Of a DNA stretch of 64,000 nucleotides, positions 8,061-16,236 are shown one piece after another. The position numbers were made by a program, and so were the translations under genes. Each line of letters starts with the position of its first letter. Position 1 is the stretch's first letter. The DNA is from Tenacibaculum ovolyticum DSM 18103. GTDB lineage: Bacteria > Bacteroidota > Bacteroidia > Flavobacteriales > Flavobacteriaceae. The DNA lies in NCBI RefSeq assembly GCF_000430545.1, contig NZ_AUMF01000010.1:124001-188000 (forward strand), in the 5' to 3' direction. The notes below the pieces were generated by a model. That model saw only the letters and a list, made by a program, of their open reading frames with translations. It was not told the origin of the DNA and did not search any database.

Positions 8061-9146
8061 ATGGAAAAACGCAAACTACGTATAAACGGACATTCACATT
8101 TATTACCATACCCAGAGCAAATTCCTAGTTTTATGAAGGAAAAAGAAATATTTTGGGTAGATGATGAGCGAAAACATATGTTGCAAAAAGGATGGAAGCG
8201 ACCTGTTACAGATTCGAGTTTCTTTTTAGATGAAAAGTTACTTTGGATGGAGAAAAACAAGTTAGACCATGCCGTAGTTTTAAACCTTTCTCAGTTGTAT
8301 GGAAACGGGTTGCGTTTAGAAGAAATGAAAAAAGCATTGCGTTTTCAAAATGATTTTAATGCAAAGGTACAGCACGATCATCCAGGTAAATTTACTTGTG
8401 GTTTTGTGGTGCATCCTGGTTTTATTTATGGAGCATTATATGAAATAGAGCGTTGTGTAGAAGAATTAGGATTGAAAGTATTGTGTTTGCCAACACATTT
8501 TATGGATTCGATAGGGCAGTGGCGTTGTGTTTTTGATAAAGAAAATGATCCTATTTTCGAATTAGCAAATAAATATAAATTAGCAATTGAAATTCATCCG
8601 TACGATGGTGATAAGATGATTAAGTTAGAAAATACCAATTGGCGTTTTCATTTAATATGGATGTTAGCACAATGTGGTGACGCCTATCATTTTTATACTT
8701 TAAACGGAATGCAAGAACGTTTTCCGAATATTAGAACCTGTTTTGCACATGGAGGGCAATTAGCTCAAATGAACTTGGGGCGTCGTATTCAAGGATTTGA
8801 CGGAAGACCAGATTTGTTTGAAGGGAAAACGCATCCAAGGAAAGCAGTAGGGCATCCAAATATCTTTTTTGATACATTGGTTCATGATACAGATTCTTTA
8901 AAGTTAATGATAGATCGCCAAGGATCTAATCAAATAATTATGGGGTTAGACGATCCATATCCGTTAGGAGAAATGGAAAGTGATGCACAATCTTCATATC
9001 CTGGGAAATTATTAGATTTAGCAATCGATAGAGATCTTATTAATCAGAAACAGTATGATGAGATTTGGGAAGATAACACCTTACGCTGGTTATTTGGTGA
9101 TGATGAAAAAGCAAAACAAGACTTAATATCAAAGATTTTAGGCTAA
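8061..9146 (+). CDS. 2-amino-3-carboxymuconate-6-semialdehyde decarboxylase (ACMSD)
   Basis: An amidohydrolase-superfamily Zn enzyme that decarboxylates ACMS to 2-aminomuconate semialdehyde, diverting it from spontaneous quinolinate formation. The N-terminal metal motif is RINGHSHLLPYPEQ (HxH); further ligands fit CLPTHFM, EIHPYDGD and FAHGGQ, and MGLDDPYPLGE carries the conserved Asp. I start at ATG 8061 (361 aa), which places the HxH motif near the N-terminus as in homologues; the longer frame from 8025 would begin inside the palindromic repeat and adds 12 non-homologous residues. Confidence 0.94.
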   Translation: MEKRKLRINGHSHLLPYPEQIPSFMKEKEIFWVDDERKHMLQKGWKRPVTDSSFFLDEKLLWMEKNKLDHAVVLNLSQLYGNGLRLEEMKKALRFQNDFNAKVQHDHPGKFTCGFVVHPGFIYGALYEIERCVEELGLKVLCLPTHFMDSIGQWRCVFDKENDPIFELANKYKLAIEIHPYDGDKMIKLENTNWRFHLIWMLAQCGDAYHFYTLNGMQERFPNIRTCFAHGGQLAQMNLGRRIQGFDGRPDLFEGKTHPRKAVGHPNIFFDTLVHDTDSLKLMIDRQGSNQIIMGLDDPYPLGEMESDAQSSYPGKLLDLAIDRDLINQKQYDEIWEDNTLRWLFGDDEKAKQDLISKILG

Positions 9147-9193
9147 AATAGCTGTAAAACATACTTTCATCAATATTACTAGCATTTTAAGCA

Positions 9194-9823
9194 ATGAATA
9201 AAAACATGTATTTAAATACAGGTATAGCGTCTTTATTGGCGTTTACCTTGTTGTTGATTATGAATTATACATGGCCTTTAACAGAGTATTCGTTGAATGA
9301 TGTGTTATTGAATAATGTGAGTATTTCTGGTTTAGAGAAAGAAAGTTTAATTAAATCAATAGGGATTAATTATGCTTTAGATACCGTATTTATTTTTTCA
9401 TGGATAGGATCTTGGATTGGAATTTTTTTGCATTTTAAATCATTAAAGACAAATTTAATAGATGTTTGCTTTGGATTGAGTTTTTTGGGAGCTTTATTAG
9501 ATATTACTGAAAACTCAATAAGTTTTTCATTATTAATAGGAAATAATAAAAATGTTGAGGGTGTTTTATTTATACATTCAATTGTAAGAGATATAAGTTT
9601 TTGGCTTCCAATGGTAGCATCTTTTATGTTGGTTTTTATAATGCCCAAAATGAAAGGTATTGGTTTTATACTTTTAAAACTAACAGGAATTATAGGTGTT
9701 CTATTTGCTATTCTTGGTATGTATATTCAGTTTTTTTCTGTATTTCCTTATTACTGGTTTATGTTATGGTTTTTTGCAGCTACCATTTTTTTGTTTGAGA
9801 ATTTATCAAAGCGAGTATTATAA
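9194..9823 (+). CDS. Integral membrane protein, unknown function
   Basis: A 209-residue protein with about five hydrophobic segments (for example IASLLAFTLLLIMNY at the N-terminus, FIFSWIGSWIGIFLHF in the middle and IMPKMKGIGFILLKLTGIIG later). I do not recognise a family. It follows the decarboxylase by 47 bp in the same orientation and could belong to that transcript; no transport or catalytic motif is visible. Confidence 0.7.
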   Translation: MNKNMYLNTGIASLLAFTLLLIMNYTWPLTEYSLNDVLLNNVSISGLEKESLIKSIGINYALDTVFIFSWIGSWIGIFLHFKSLKTNLIDVCFGLSFLGALLDITENSISFSLLIGNNKNVEGVLFIHSIVRDISFWLPMVASFMLVFIMPKMKGIGFILLKLTGIIGVLFAILGMYIQFFSVFPYYWFMLWFFAATIFLFENLSKRVL

Positions 9824-9907
9824 ATTTAGGGTACTATTTTAATTTTTTAAAAATAATATAGTATGTTCGTTAGCTATAATGAAAAAACATATAAATTTTG
9901 ATGTAAA

Positions 9908-11008
9908 ATGAACGAAATAACCCAATTTCATAATTTATTACACATCTGTATTTCTTTTATTGGAGCTATATTATTACTTGCTATCTATTATAATATTAGA
10001 AAGCGATTTAAACAAGTATTAGAAGAAGGTAGCAGTAGTAAGCGAGTAGATAAAGGTTTACTATACTTTAGTTTTGGGATGTTAGTGTGGGTTGTTTCTG
10101 GTGTTTGGGCATATATTGCAGGTTATTTTAATTTTACAGAAATAAGTGCTTATCAAATAGGAGTAAACACATTATCTACAATAAATAATTTGTTTTGGTT
10201 ATTAGCTTTATATTATGTTTATGATGCACCAAAATTTATTTATCAGAATGAAAAAAACGTAAAGATTATTGGGGTTATTATACTTATAGTAGCATCATTA
10301 ACGGTGTTTTTATCTTTGTTTGTTGGAAATGAAGTGTTTTTTGGCGTAAAAATAGCAGCAGTTCCTGATGTGTTATTAACTACTTTTTTATGTTATTTAA
10401 TGGCTGTTTCATTTTTTAGGACTTTTATGCACAGAGATTTAAAATTGGTGGCTATTATATCTGTAATTGCAATATTCTTATTATTCTTATCGCAATTGTA
10501 CGATGTGTTTATTGGTTTAGATAACGACTTTGCAAACCATATGATTCGGATTGTAGCAAAAACTTCTTTGGTGTCGGTGTTCTTAGTTTTAGCAACAAGT
10601 TGGGTAATTCAATTAGCAAACACACCAAAACCTAATGAAATTAGAATTAAGTTTTTAGACTGGTCTTTAATACAGTTAAGTGTACCTTCTAAAGGAATTT
10701 ATGATCAGAAAGTTGATTTTGGATCGAAAACAACGCAATATAAAAACTTATTAAACTTTGCATGTAAAAGGAAGTTTTCTGAAGCTTCAAAACAATCAAT
10801 TGTTGTAAACTCTGGAGGAGAAATAAAAAGCCAAACCTATTTAACTAGAATAGTTGATAATATAAACTCAATACTTCAGTTAAAAGAAAACGATCGATTA
10901 GAACGAAAAGATTTAATTACATTTATTGGAGAAAGTAAGTATCGTTTACGAGTTTTACCAGAACATATATTTATCGATAAAGCTTTGTTAGATGAATTTA
11001 ATCGATAA
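9908..11008 (+). CDS. Seven-helix-like membrane protein with soluble C-terminal domain
   Basis: This 366-residue protein is not recognised. Residues 1 to about 235 contain roughly seven transmembrane segments (HNLLHICISFIGAILLLAIY, LYFSFGMLVWVVSGVWAYIAG and others), in a sensor-like arrangement resembling 7TM receptor modules. The last 130 residues are soluble (LDWSLIQLSVPSKGIYDQKV, CKRKFSEASKQSIVVNSGGE, ending DKALLDEFNR). No kinase, cyclase or output motif is apparent. It stands alone, between a membrane protein gene and a repeat-rich intergenic region. Confidence 0.65.
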   Translation: MNEITQFHNLLHICISFIGAILLLAIYYNIRKRFKQVLEEGSSSKRVDKGLLYFSFGMLVWVVSGVWAYIAGYFNFTEISAYQIGVNTLSTINNLFWLLALYYVYDAPKFIYQNEKNVKIIGVIILIVASLTVFLSLFVGNEVFFGVKIAAVPDVLLTTFLCYLMAVSFFRTFMHRDLKLVAIISVIAIFLLFLSQLYDVFIGLDNDFANHMIRIVAKTSLVSVFLVLATSWVIQLANTPKPNEIRIKFLDWSLIQLSVPSKGIYDQKVDFGSKTTQYKNLLNFACKRKFSEASKQSIVVNSGGEIKSQTYLTRIVDNINSILQLKENDRLERKDLITFIGESKYRLRVLPEHIFIDKALLDEFNR

Positions 11009-11012
11009 TTCC

Positions 11013-11178
11013 AAGTTATTTAACCTTTCTAGCAATTGAATAAGTTTTTACGCACTGCAAAGTTTCCTGACTTAGGGAAAAGTGTTCTGTTCGGTTAACA
11101 ATGGGGAGTAAAAATAAATAGTAAAAGATCTTAAGAAAAGTAGTGTAAATAATGATAACTCAAAGTCGGAGACTCTGT
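11013..11178. repeat. Diverged duplicated segment, copy 1, with tolC-end relic
   Basis: Bases 11051-11178 align at roughly 80% with 16064-16195; shared blocks include GTTCTGTTCGGT and AAGAAAAGTAGT. Just before it, 11013-11044 matches 26 of 32 bases of 16231-16262, the 3' end of the TolC-like gene, with all differences being transitions. The relic can still be read on the minus strand as KLIQLLERLNNL. The rest of the 368-bp gap (11179-11304) holds nothing I recognise. Confidence 0.6.
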
Positions 11179-11304
11179 TTAGCGCAGGTATTATTAGTAC
11201 ATTATAGCAGTAAAACTACAGAATTTTATATGCATGTTGCAATTAACAATTTAAAAACAATTAAAAGTCCTTTAGATTAAATATATTAGTGTCTATAAAA
11301 CAGA

Positions 11305-11341
11305 AATAAGAGCACCTTTTATTGTAAAAGGTACTCTTATT
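11305..11341. terminator. Long stem-loop immediately before the cassette-like unit
   Basis: A 17-bp stem with one mismatch: 11305-11321 pairs with 11325-11341 around a 3-nt loop. It is U-flanked on both strands, so it can work as a bidirectional terminator. The cassette boundary GTTAGC begins 5 nt after it. Confidence 0.75.
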
Positions 11342-11346
11342 TAATT

Positions 11347-11834
11347 GTTAGCAAATATTAGTCGAAAGAACTCCAAATGAAAATAAGAACAGTAAATTAC
11401 AATTTTTCAATTCTAATAATATTTATATTCCTAGTGTTTTCTTGTAAGCGGCGATCTAATAATTTGACCGAAAAAAGTACAATTTGGGAAAAATTCAAAA
11501 CAGGAATTGAGAAAAAAGATTTAGTATATTTAGTTAGCAATTCAAAAGACTCAATTATATGTGTTGATTGCATTCCATCGGAGAATGAAAAATTACAAGC
11601 GAGTGAACTGATATTTAAAAATCATATTGGAAAATTGTATAACCCTGAACTTATAGGAGGAATGAAATATTCAAATTATAAAACAGATTCTATTATTAGA
11701 ATAAGTTATAGTTTCAAAAAATTATTTGGAAGCGAATCGTCAAGTATGATTTATATGTTTGATAAATCTGACGGGAAATATTTATTTACTGGAATGATAA
11801 CAATACCTTGAAATGAAAAAAAACATTTGCTAAC
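11347..11834 (+). mobile_element. Integron-cassette-like unit 1 (GTTAGCAAAT...ATTTGCTAAC)
   Basis: The unit starts with GTTAGCAAAT (11347-11356) and ends with its exact reverse complement ATTTGCTAAC (11825-11834), enclosing one small gene. In integron cassettes the first bases of the inserted cassette are likewise complementary to the inverse core site at its own 3' end. The site that follows (11825-11882) folds like an attC. No integrase gene is in the window, so mobility is inferred. Confidence 0.5.
11377..11811 (+). CDS. Small lipoprotein, unknown function (cassette gene 1)
   Basis: A 144-residue protein not recognised by family. The N-terminus has a hydrophobic segment followed by FLVFSCKRRSNN, a lipobox-type Cys at about residue 23, so it is a predicted lipoprotein. 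The rest includes a GIEKKDLVYLVSNSKDSIICVDC stretch and a C-terminal beta-rich part (SSSMIYMFDKSDGKYLFTGM). It is the only gene inside cassette-like unit 1 and starts 21 bp after the left boundary repeat, as cassette genes usually do. Confidence 0.75.
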   Translation: MKIRTVNYNFSILIIFIFLVFSCKRRSNNLTEKSTIWEKFKTGIEKKDLVYLVSNSKDSIICVDCIPSENEKLQASELIFKNHIGKLYNPELIGGMKYSNYKTDSIIRISYSFKKLFGSESSSMIYMFDKSDGKYLFTGMITIP

Positions 11835-11882
11835 ACAACCTAAACTGCATTAAAACGCAGCTTAGCCGAAACGTTGTGTAGA
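11825..11882 (+). repeat. attC-like recombination site between cassette genes 1 and 2
   Basis: The order is GCTAAC, overlapping ACACAAC, then CTAAACTGC, a short AT loop, GCAGCTTAG, CCGAAAC and GTTGTGTAGA. CTAAaCTGC pairs with GCAGcTTAG and ACACAAC pairs with GTTGTGT, giving a two-part stem with an extruded spacer as in attC sites. The right core is GTTGTGT, not the strict GTTRRRY of classical integrons, so the match is to architecture more than to consensus. Confidence 0.5.
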
Positions 11883-11893
11883 ATTACAAAAAA

Positions 11894-12313
11894 ATGGATA
11901 TGACAAAAATTATAAAAGAAATTTTAGCAATATTATTTTTATTATTGATTACTTCTTGTTCAAAGAATCATAAAGTTGAAACGTTGAAAATTCTCGGAAA
12001 TAAAGCTGGTATGAATAATCGGATAAACCTTTGTCTTGAAAAAGAAATTGGTTATAGTTCTTACCTATTAAAATTTAAAAACAAACTAAATGACGGAACT
12101 GAATTTGAAACAGAAACGGTTATTTATGGACATACTGATAACACAAAAAAATGTTTTGAATTATATACAGGTTCAAGTTTTACTAGGAAAGGAATGCCTG
12201 AAAAAGAAAGTAAACTTATATCTAATATTTTTGAAGGTAATGTAAATGAAATGATAATCGAATTGTATGAGAGCGGAGAGCTTGTATCAACTTCTACATT
12301 TAAAAATTTATAA
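11894..12313 (+). CDS. Small lipoprotein, unknown function (cassette gene 2)
   Basis: This 139-residue protein is not recognised. The N-terminal ILAILFLLLITSCSKNHKVE is a clear lipoprotein signal with lipobox Cys near residue 22. The rest has a beta-rich look with KNKLNDGTEFETETVIYGH and a short C-terminal ELYESGELVSTSTFKNL. It is framed by GTTGTGTAGA (11873-11882) and TCTACACAAC (12322-12331), i.e. by its own terminal inverted repeat. An ATG two codons downstream (11900) is an alternative start. Confidence 0.72.
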   Translation: MDMTKIIKEILAILFLLLITSCSKNHKVETLKILGNKAGMNNRINLCLEKEIGYSSYLLKFKNKLNDGTEFETETVIYGHTDNTKKCFELYTGSSFTRKGMPEKESKLISNIFEGNVNEMIIELYESGELVSTSTFKNL

Positions 12314-12321
12314 GTTAAAAC

Positions 12322-12514
12322 TCTACACAACACTATATATAGCAAATAGGGCGATTAGTGTTTAATTCAAAGGTTATTGTCTATTTGCAAAGTCGCCAAA
12401 TCTTTTGATTTGGTCTTAAAAGAGAAAAATTAAAACAAAATACAAAAGATTTGGCTTGTGGTTAAACCGAAAATAATCGCTTATTAATCCCGTACTAACC
12501 ATAGCCGAGACGTC
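12322..12514 (+). repeat. Long attC-like palindrome with CCAAATC core, ends cassette 2
   Basis: It opens with TCTACACAAC, the reverse complement of the start of cassette 2, and then ACTATATATAGC and GGGCGATTAG. The far arm contains TTAATCCC and CCATAGCCGAGACGTC. Inside is a perfect hairpin CCAAATC-TTTT-GATTTGG (12396-12413) and a later AGATTTGGCTTGTGG echo (12448 on). The expected terminal GTTG is degraded to CGTC, as if this were the last, immobile site of an array. Confidence 0.5.
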
Positions 12515-12597
12515 AGACTGTCTAAAAACCTATTTTTGTAACTTTAATATTCGGAGGGCTATCTTTAAAAAAAACAAATACAGGATTCTCTGAGGTC

Positions 12598-13215
12598 TTA
12601 TTTTTTTAACCACCCTGCTATACTTCTTCTTTCGCGAGTTGAGGAAGAATGCACTTCATGCTCCATTTCATCACTTCTAAAGAACACCAGACGACCTTCT
12701 AGTGGTGAAATATTTATTTGTTCTCTATTTAAAGGATATAAAGATAATTGACCGTCGTCTTCATCCTTCCAATTCTGATTTAAGTACAAAACTATAGAGT
12801 ACTCCCTACCTTTTTCGCTTTTAAACTGGTCTATATGCTTTCTATAAAAACTTCCCTTTTCATAACTTGAATAATGACTTTCAAAATTCCTTATTGAAGT
12901 AAAACATGTTTTATTTAAATAATCAATAAACCTCCATATTTTGTTCAAATAAACCTTTTCGTGTTTATTTATACTTTGTTCCGAAATCCAATTAACTTTA
13001 TCTTTTCTAATGGAATCGTTTTTATGAAAATTCAATTTATTTCCAATACCTGCAGCTATCATTTTTCCAGAATCATTCAGAATTACCATGTTTTCCCTTA
13101 ATGCTGCCATAGTTATAGGAGATAAAAAATCATTACAACTACCATGTTTTTCATTAATGAGTCCTTGAATTAACTTTTCAAATTGATTTTCCTCTTGAAT
13201 ATCATTTTTTCCCAT
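12598..13215 (-). CDS. 2OG-Fe(II) oxygenase, prolyl-4-hydroxylase/SM-20 type
   Basis: This 205-residue protein has the double-stranded beta-helix Fe/2-oxoglutarate site in its C-terminal half: FYRKHIDQF supplies the HxD metal ligands, and EMEHEVHSSSTRERRSIAGW supplies the distal His and the Arg that binds the 2-oxoglutarate carboxylate. GREYSIVLYLNQNW is the conserved strand after HxD. This matches small bacterial relatives of SM-20/EGLN hydroxylases; the substrate (often a protein prolyl residue) is not predictable. The gene is alone, facing the cassette array tail to tail. Confidence 0.88.
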   Translation of the reverse strand: MGKNDIQEENQFEKLIQGLINEKHGSCNDFLSPITMAALRENMVILNDSGKMIAAGIGNKLNFHKNDSIRKDKVNWISEQSINKHEKVYLNKIWRFIDYLNKTCFTSIRNFESHYSSYEKGSFYRKHIDQFKSEKGREYSIVLYLNQNWKDEDDGQLSLYPLNREQINISPLEGRLVFFRSDEMEHEVHSSSTRERRSIAGWLKK

Positions 13216-13305
13216 ATCTGCTTTTTTAAGAAACCTCTGATTTTATATTAATTTATCTGTAGATCAAAACCTTAAGATTGCGCGTAGTTATTTTGAAAAT
13301 GTAAA

Positions 13306-14373
13306 TTACATATTAGTCAGCACCCAAAGCTCTACTTCTTCATAATCACGCCAATGTTGATCTCTTTTTGTTTTTTTAGAAGCAACTTTCACTGTTTTTT
13401 TTAAACATTTTTCTAATTGAAATCTCCCGCCTTCTACTAGTTCTTTTTCTATGGGATGTTCATTTGTTACATTAGTAATTTGAGCTAAATTTGAAAATAT
13501 AATAACAAGTTTTCCTTCAGGTAATAGTCTTTTTTTAGCTTCTTCAAAAAAATTAGGAAATAGATTGTCATTGTAATAAATGGCATTATCATTACTATCT
13601 AAATTATGAGACCCTGGTAACCAAGGAGGATTAAAAACAATCAATTCAGTCTGCTTTTCCCATTTGCTAAAAAGATGTCCAAAATCTAATTCTATCTTTC
13701 TAGATAATTTCGTATCTGCTATAAACTCTGTTAATCCAACAATCGCATTAGGATTTGTATCTGTACCAAAAATCTTCTGGAAACCATGTTTTATCATTTG
13801 AAAAGAAAGCACGCCACTACCTACACCTACATCTATTGCAGATTTTTTAGGCCCCATATAACGTTTCAACCAATTGTCGAAGAGTAGTAAATGATCAAAA
13901 CGAGTTGGGAAATATGTACCGTAATATGGATGTATTTTATTTCGCAATACAGGAATAGATATTCCATTTTTGTACCATTGCCAAGCACTATTTAATCCTT
14001 GAATTTGCGGAAATGATAATAACATATTACTGGTTTCTGGATACAACTTTTCTAACCAACCAATATAAGGGGCTTTTTTTACCGCTAATTTATGACCAAT
14101 AATTTCTATTAAAATAAGATTTGATAATTTTTGATATACTGAACGATACTCGCGTTGTTCCTGAAAAGATTTGTTAGGGAATTTATTTTTTAGATGTATT
14201 TTCAACGCATTAAGAAGTATTAATCCATTATTATAAAACGCTGTTATCAATACAGGGACTCCAGATTCTAATGTATTAATTGTAAGTTTTATATCTGTAG
14301 TTCGATCAAATAAAGCTAACTCATTTCCAGACACAAAGACTTCTGGTTTATTTACTTCTATACTTGTAATCAT
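13306..14373 (-). CDS. SAM-dependent methyltransferase with NPPW motif
   Basis: A 355-residue protein with an N-terminal region of about 190 residues of unknown fold and a C-terminal class I methyltransferase domain. SAM-binding motif I is AIDVGVGSGVLSFQMIK, followed by GTDTNPNAI, and the catalytic motif is IVFNPPWLPG, of the NPPY/NPPW type seen in enzymes that methylate amide, amino or ring nitrogens (HemK/PrmC and N6-adenine families). The substrate is unknown. It lies 90 bp upstream of the 2OG oxygenase gene on the same strand, so the pair may be cotranscribed. Confidence 0.82.
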   Translation of the reverse strand: MITSIEVNKPEVFVSGNELALFDRTTDIKLTINTLESGVPVLITAFYNNGLILLNALKIHLKNKFPNKSFQEQREYRSVYQKLSNLILIEIIGHKLAVKKAPYIGWLEKLYPETSNMLLSFPQIQGLNSAWQWYKNGISIPVLRNKIHPYYGTYFPTRFDHLLLFDNWLKRYMGPKKSAIDVGVGSGVLSFQMIKHGFQKIFGTDTNPNAIVGLTEFIADTKLSRKIELDFGHLFSKWEKQTELIVFNPPWLPGSHNLDSNDNAIYYNDNLFPNFFEEAKKRLLPEGKLVIIFSNLAQITNVTNEHPIEKELVEGGRFQLEKCLKKTVKVASKKTKRDQHWRDYEEVELWVLTNM

Positions 14374-14460
14374 AGATTGATTTTTTATATAATAAGCCTG
14401 TCTTTTTTTTACTGGCTCTTGAAACTCATGCTAGTTTATTAATAATAAAAATAATTTTTT

Positions 14461-15615
14461 TTAATTCACTAGCTGATTAACGTCATGTGGATAATTCACA
14501 TTTCGGTTTTGAAATCGAAGAATTGTATCTTTTACTACCACACCTTTATCCACATTTATAGCATTTTTAATTGTTTTATTTTTACCCCAGCTTTCACGAC
14601 CGAATATTACAGAAGGAAGATGAACTAGTAGTGCTGCAGAAATAGATCTGGAAGCGCTTTCCCAAAAATAACTTGGTGTATGATCTACTGCATAATAATC
14701 AATTTTATCAATTGCTATAATCGGGGTTTTAAAAGTTGTAGGTTTTGCAAAGTAAAACCCCATACCTTCATCACAACTCACATCAATAATTAATGTGTCT
14801 GGTTTAAGTATCGATTTTTCTTCTTTGTTTACGTAGTTAATTGGGTTATCGGTATTCTGATATGTTCCATTAATAATTATTTCAGATTCATTTATTAAAT
14901 CTGATAATGGTCTTTCATAACCATTATGTTCAACAACAACGAGCCTAGGTTCATCTTTATTCCCTTTTCTAAGTGTCATATAATGTACATCTAATATCTC
15001 TTCTACAACCTCATGATTTGATCTTTGAATACAAATAGTAATATCTCTAAACCCATGTGCTTTTAACGCATAAATAGCTCCTTTACTTACTGCACCGAAA
15101 CTAAAGACTAAGACTTTTCTTTGATTTCCATAATGACCATCTATTCCTTTTAATTGAAGTGCATGTATCACAGCGCTATAACCCGCCATTTCATTATTCT
15201 TATAAAAGGTATGTCTACCCATTTGCCCATTTTCTCTCCAAGTATACATATCTTCAAAAGCAATTAAAGTCAATTTTTTATCTATTGCTGTTTGCGTAAT
15301 TTGCATCTGTTGAGCACAATGCGGATACCCCCAAATAATGCCACCTTCTTTCAACTCTTCTAAATCGGATAAAATCGGTTTAGCAATAATAACAGAACCA
15401 ATATCAGATAATATTTCACTCCGTGTTGCTATACCTCCCGTTAATTCACTAATCACTTTATCTTCTATATTAAAAGGAGCTCCATAACCTTTCTCAAAAA
15501 TAAGCTGTCTACGAATATGTTCTGGAAGTCTGTTTAGGTGTTCTGGATGAATAGGTACGCGTCTTTCATCTTCTTTTTTAGAGGTTCCAATAACCCCCAT
15601 TTTTAATAAAGCCAT
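14461..15615 (-). CDS. N5-(carboxyethyl)ornithine synthase / alanine-lysine dehydrogenase-like protein
   Basis: A member of the alanine dehydrogenase/PNT/saccharopine-dehydrogenase-like superfamily, which makes reductive or oxidative C-N bonds at amino acids with NAD(P). The N-terminus KKEDERRVPIHPEHL is the family signature, followed by FEKGYGAPF, and the Rossmann segment is RKVLVFSFGAVSKGAIYALKAHGF. DTLIIDVSCDEGMGF is conserved near the C-terminus. I start at ATG 15615 (384 aa, MALLKMGVIG) because the 14 extra residues of the longer frame are unlike the family. It could also be a lysine- or ornithine-linked dehydrogenase; it is the first gene of its strand group. Confidence 0.75.
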   Translation of the reverse strand: MALLKMGVIGTSKKEDERRVPIHPEHLNRLPEHIRRQLIFEKGYGAPFNIEDKVISELTGGIATRSEILSDIGSVIIAKPILSDLEELKEGGIIWGYPHCAQQMQITQTAIDKKLTLIAFEDMYTWRENGQMGRHTFYKNNEMAGYSAVIHALQLKGIDGHYGNQRKVLVFSFGAVSKGAIYALKAHGFRDITICIQRSNHEVVEEILDVHYMTLRKGNKDEPRLVVVEHNGYERPLSDLINESEIIINGTYQNTDNPINYVNKEEKSILKPDTLIIDVSCDEGMGFYFAKPTTFKTPIIAIDKIDYYAVDHTPSYFWESASRSISAALLVHLPSVIFGRESWGKNKTIKNAINVDKGVVVKDTILRFQNRNVNYPHDVNQLVN

Positions 15616-16063
15616 TTTTTTGATTTGAAACAAGTTGCAGACTAATGAAATTAGCAAAGCGTTAGATTAAATTACTATTAAATAGTTAATTTCCAGTAAT
15701 AAGGCATTAAGTTGCTACTAGAGTTTCATTGATCAAATTAAGGGCTTAAGAAGAAGCCAGCTATTCGCAGAAGTGACGCGAAGTGATAAATAATACTTCG
15801 TAAAGGTACTTTATTAAAACGCAATGGCACTACGTTTTCAAAGTAATACTCATCAGTTTATAAGGTATATTCATTTGGAGGGTTTTGATGTAACTAAGTT
15901 TAAATTAAAAACAAAACAAAAAGCTTATGGCTTGTGGCGATACGAAAATTTGCGGATTTTCTGCCCTTAATATCGCTAGTATGTCACGTAATTGCTAGTG
16001 CTAGTTTTTAACTAGTATCGTTTGTGAGTAAGTGTTAATGAAGAGAAATAAATAATATTTAAA
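15616..16063. other. Non-coding gap with a partial palindrome relic
   Basis: No gene is visible. Bases near 15900-15950 read AAATTAAAAACAAAACAAAA then GCTTATGGCTTGTGG, matching the right half of the palindrome at 12322-12514 (AATTAAAACAAAAT..., GGCTTGTGG), so a decayed copy of that family is present. It has no recognisable left arm. Confidence 0.45.
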
Positions 16064-16195
16064 CTCCACTTCGTAAAGCCTCCTAACTTAGCGAAAAGCG
16101 TTCTGTTCGGTCAACAATGAGGAGTGGAAAGAAACAGTAAAAGACCCTAAGAAAAGTAGTATAAAATAATAATAACTCAGAGTCGGGAGACTTTG
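16064..16195. repeat. Diverged duplicated segment, copy 2
   Basis: It aligns with 11051-11178 with only single-base length differences. It contains TCCACT (16064) and AGTGGA (16123 region), plus CCTCC...GGAG, which can form a basal stem around a 40-nt loop, so it could be a structured RNA or a small non-autonomous element. It lies 41 bp beyond the 3' end of the TolC-like gene. Confidence 0.55.
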
Positions 16196-16236
16196 TGAAG
16201 TTAGATAAAGCGTTGTTAGGTGGATTTAAGAAACTG

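Noticed and set aside
11347..12514. Classical class 1 or chromosomal integron
   Set aside because: No integrase, no attI and core sites that do not strictly fit GTTRRRY; only the cassette-like architecture is claimed.
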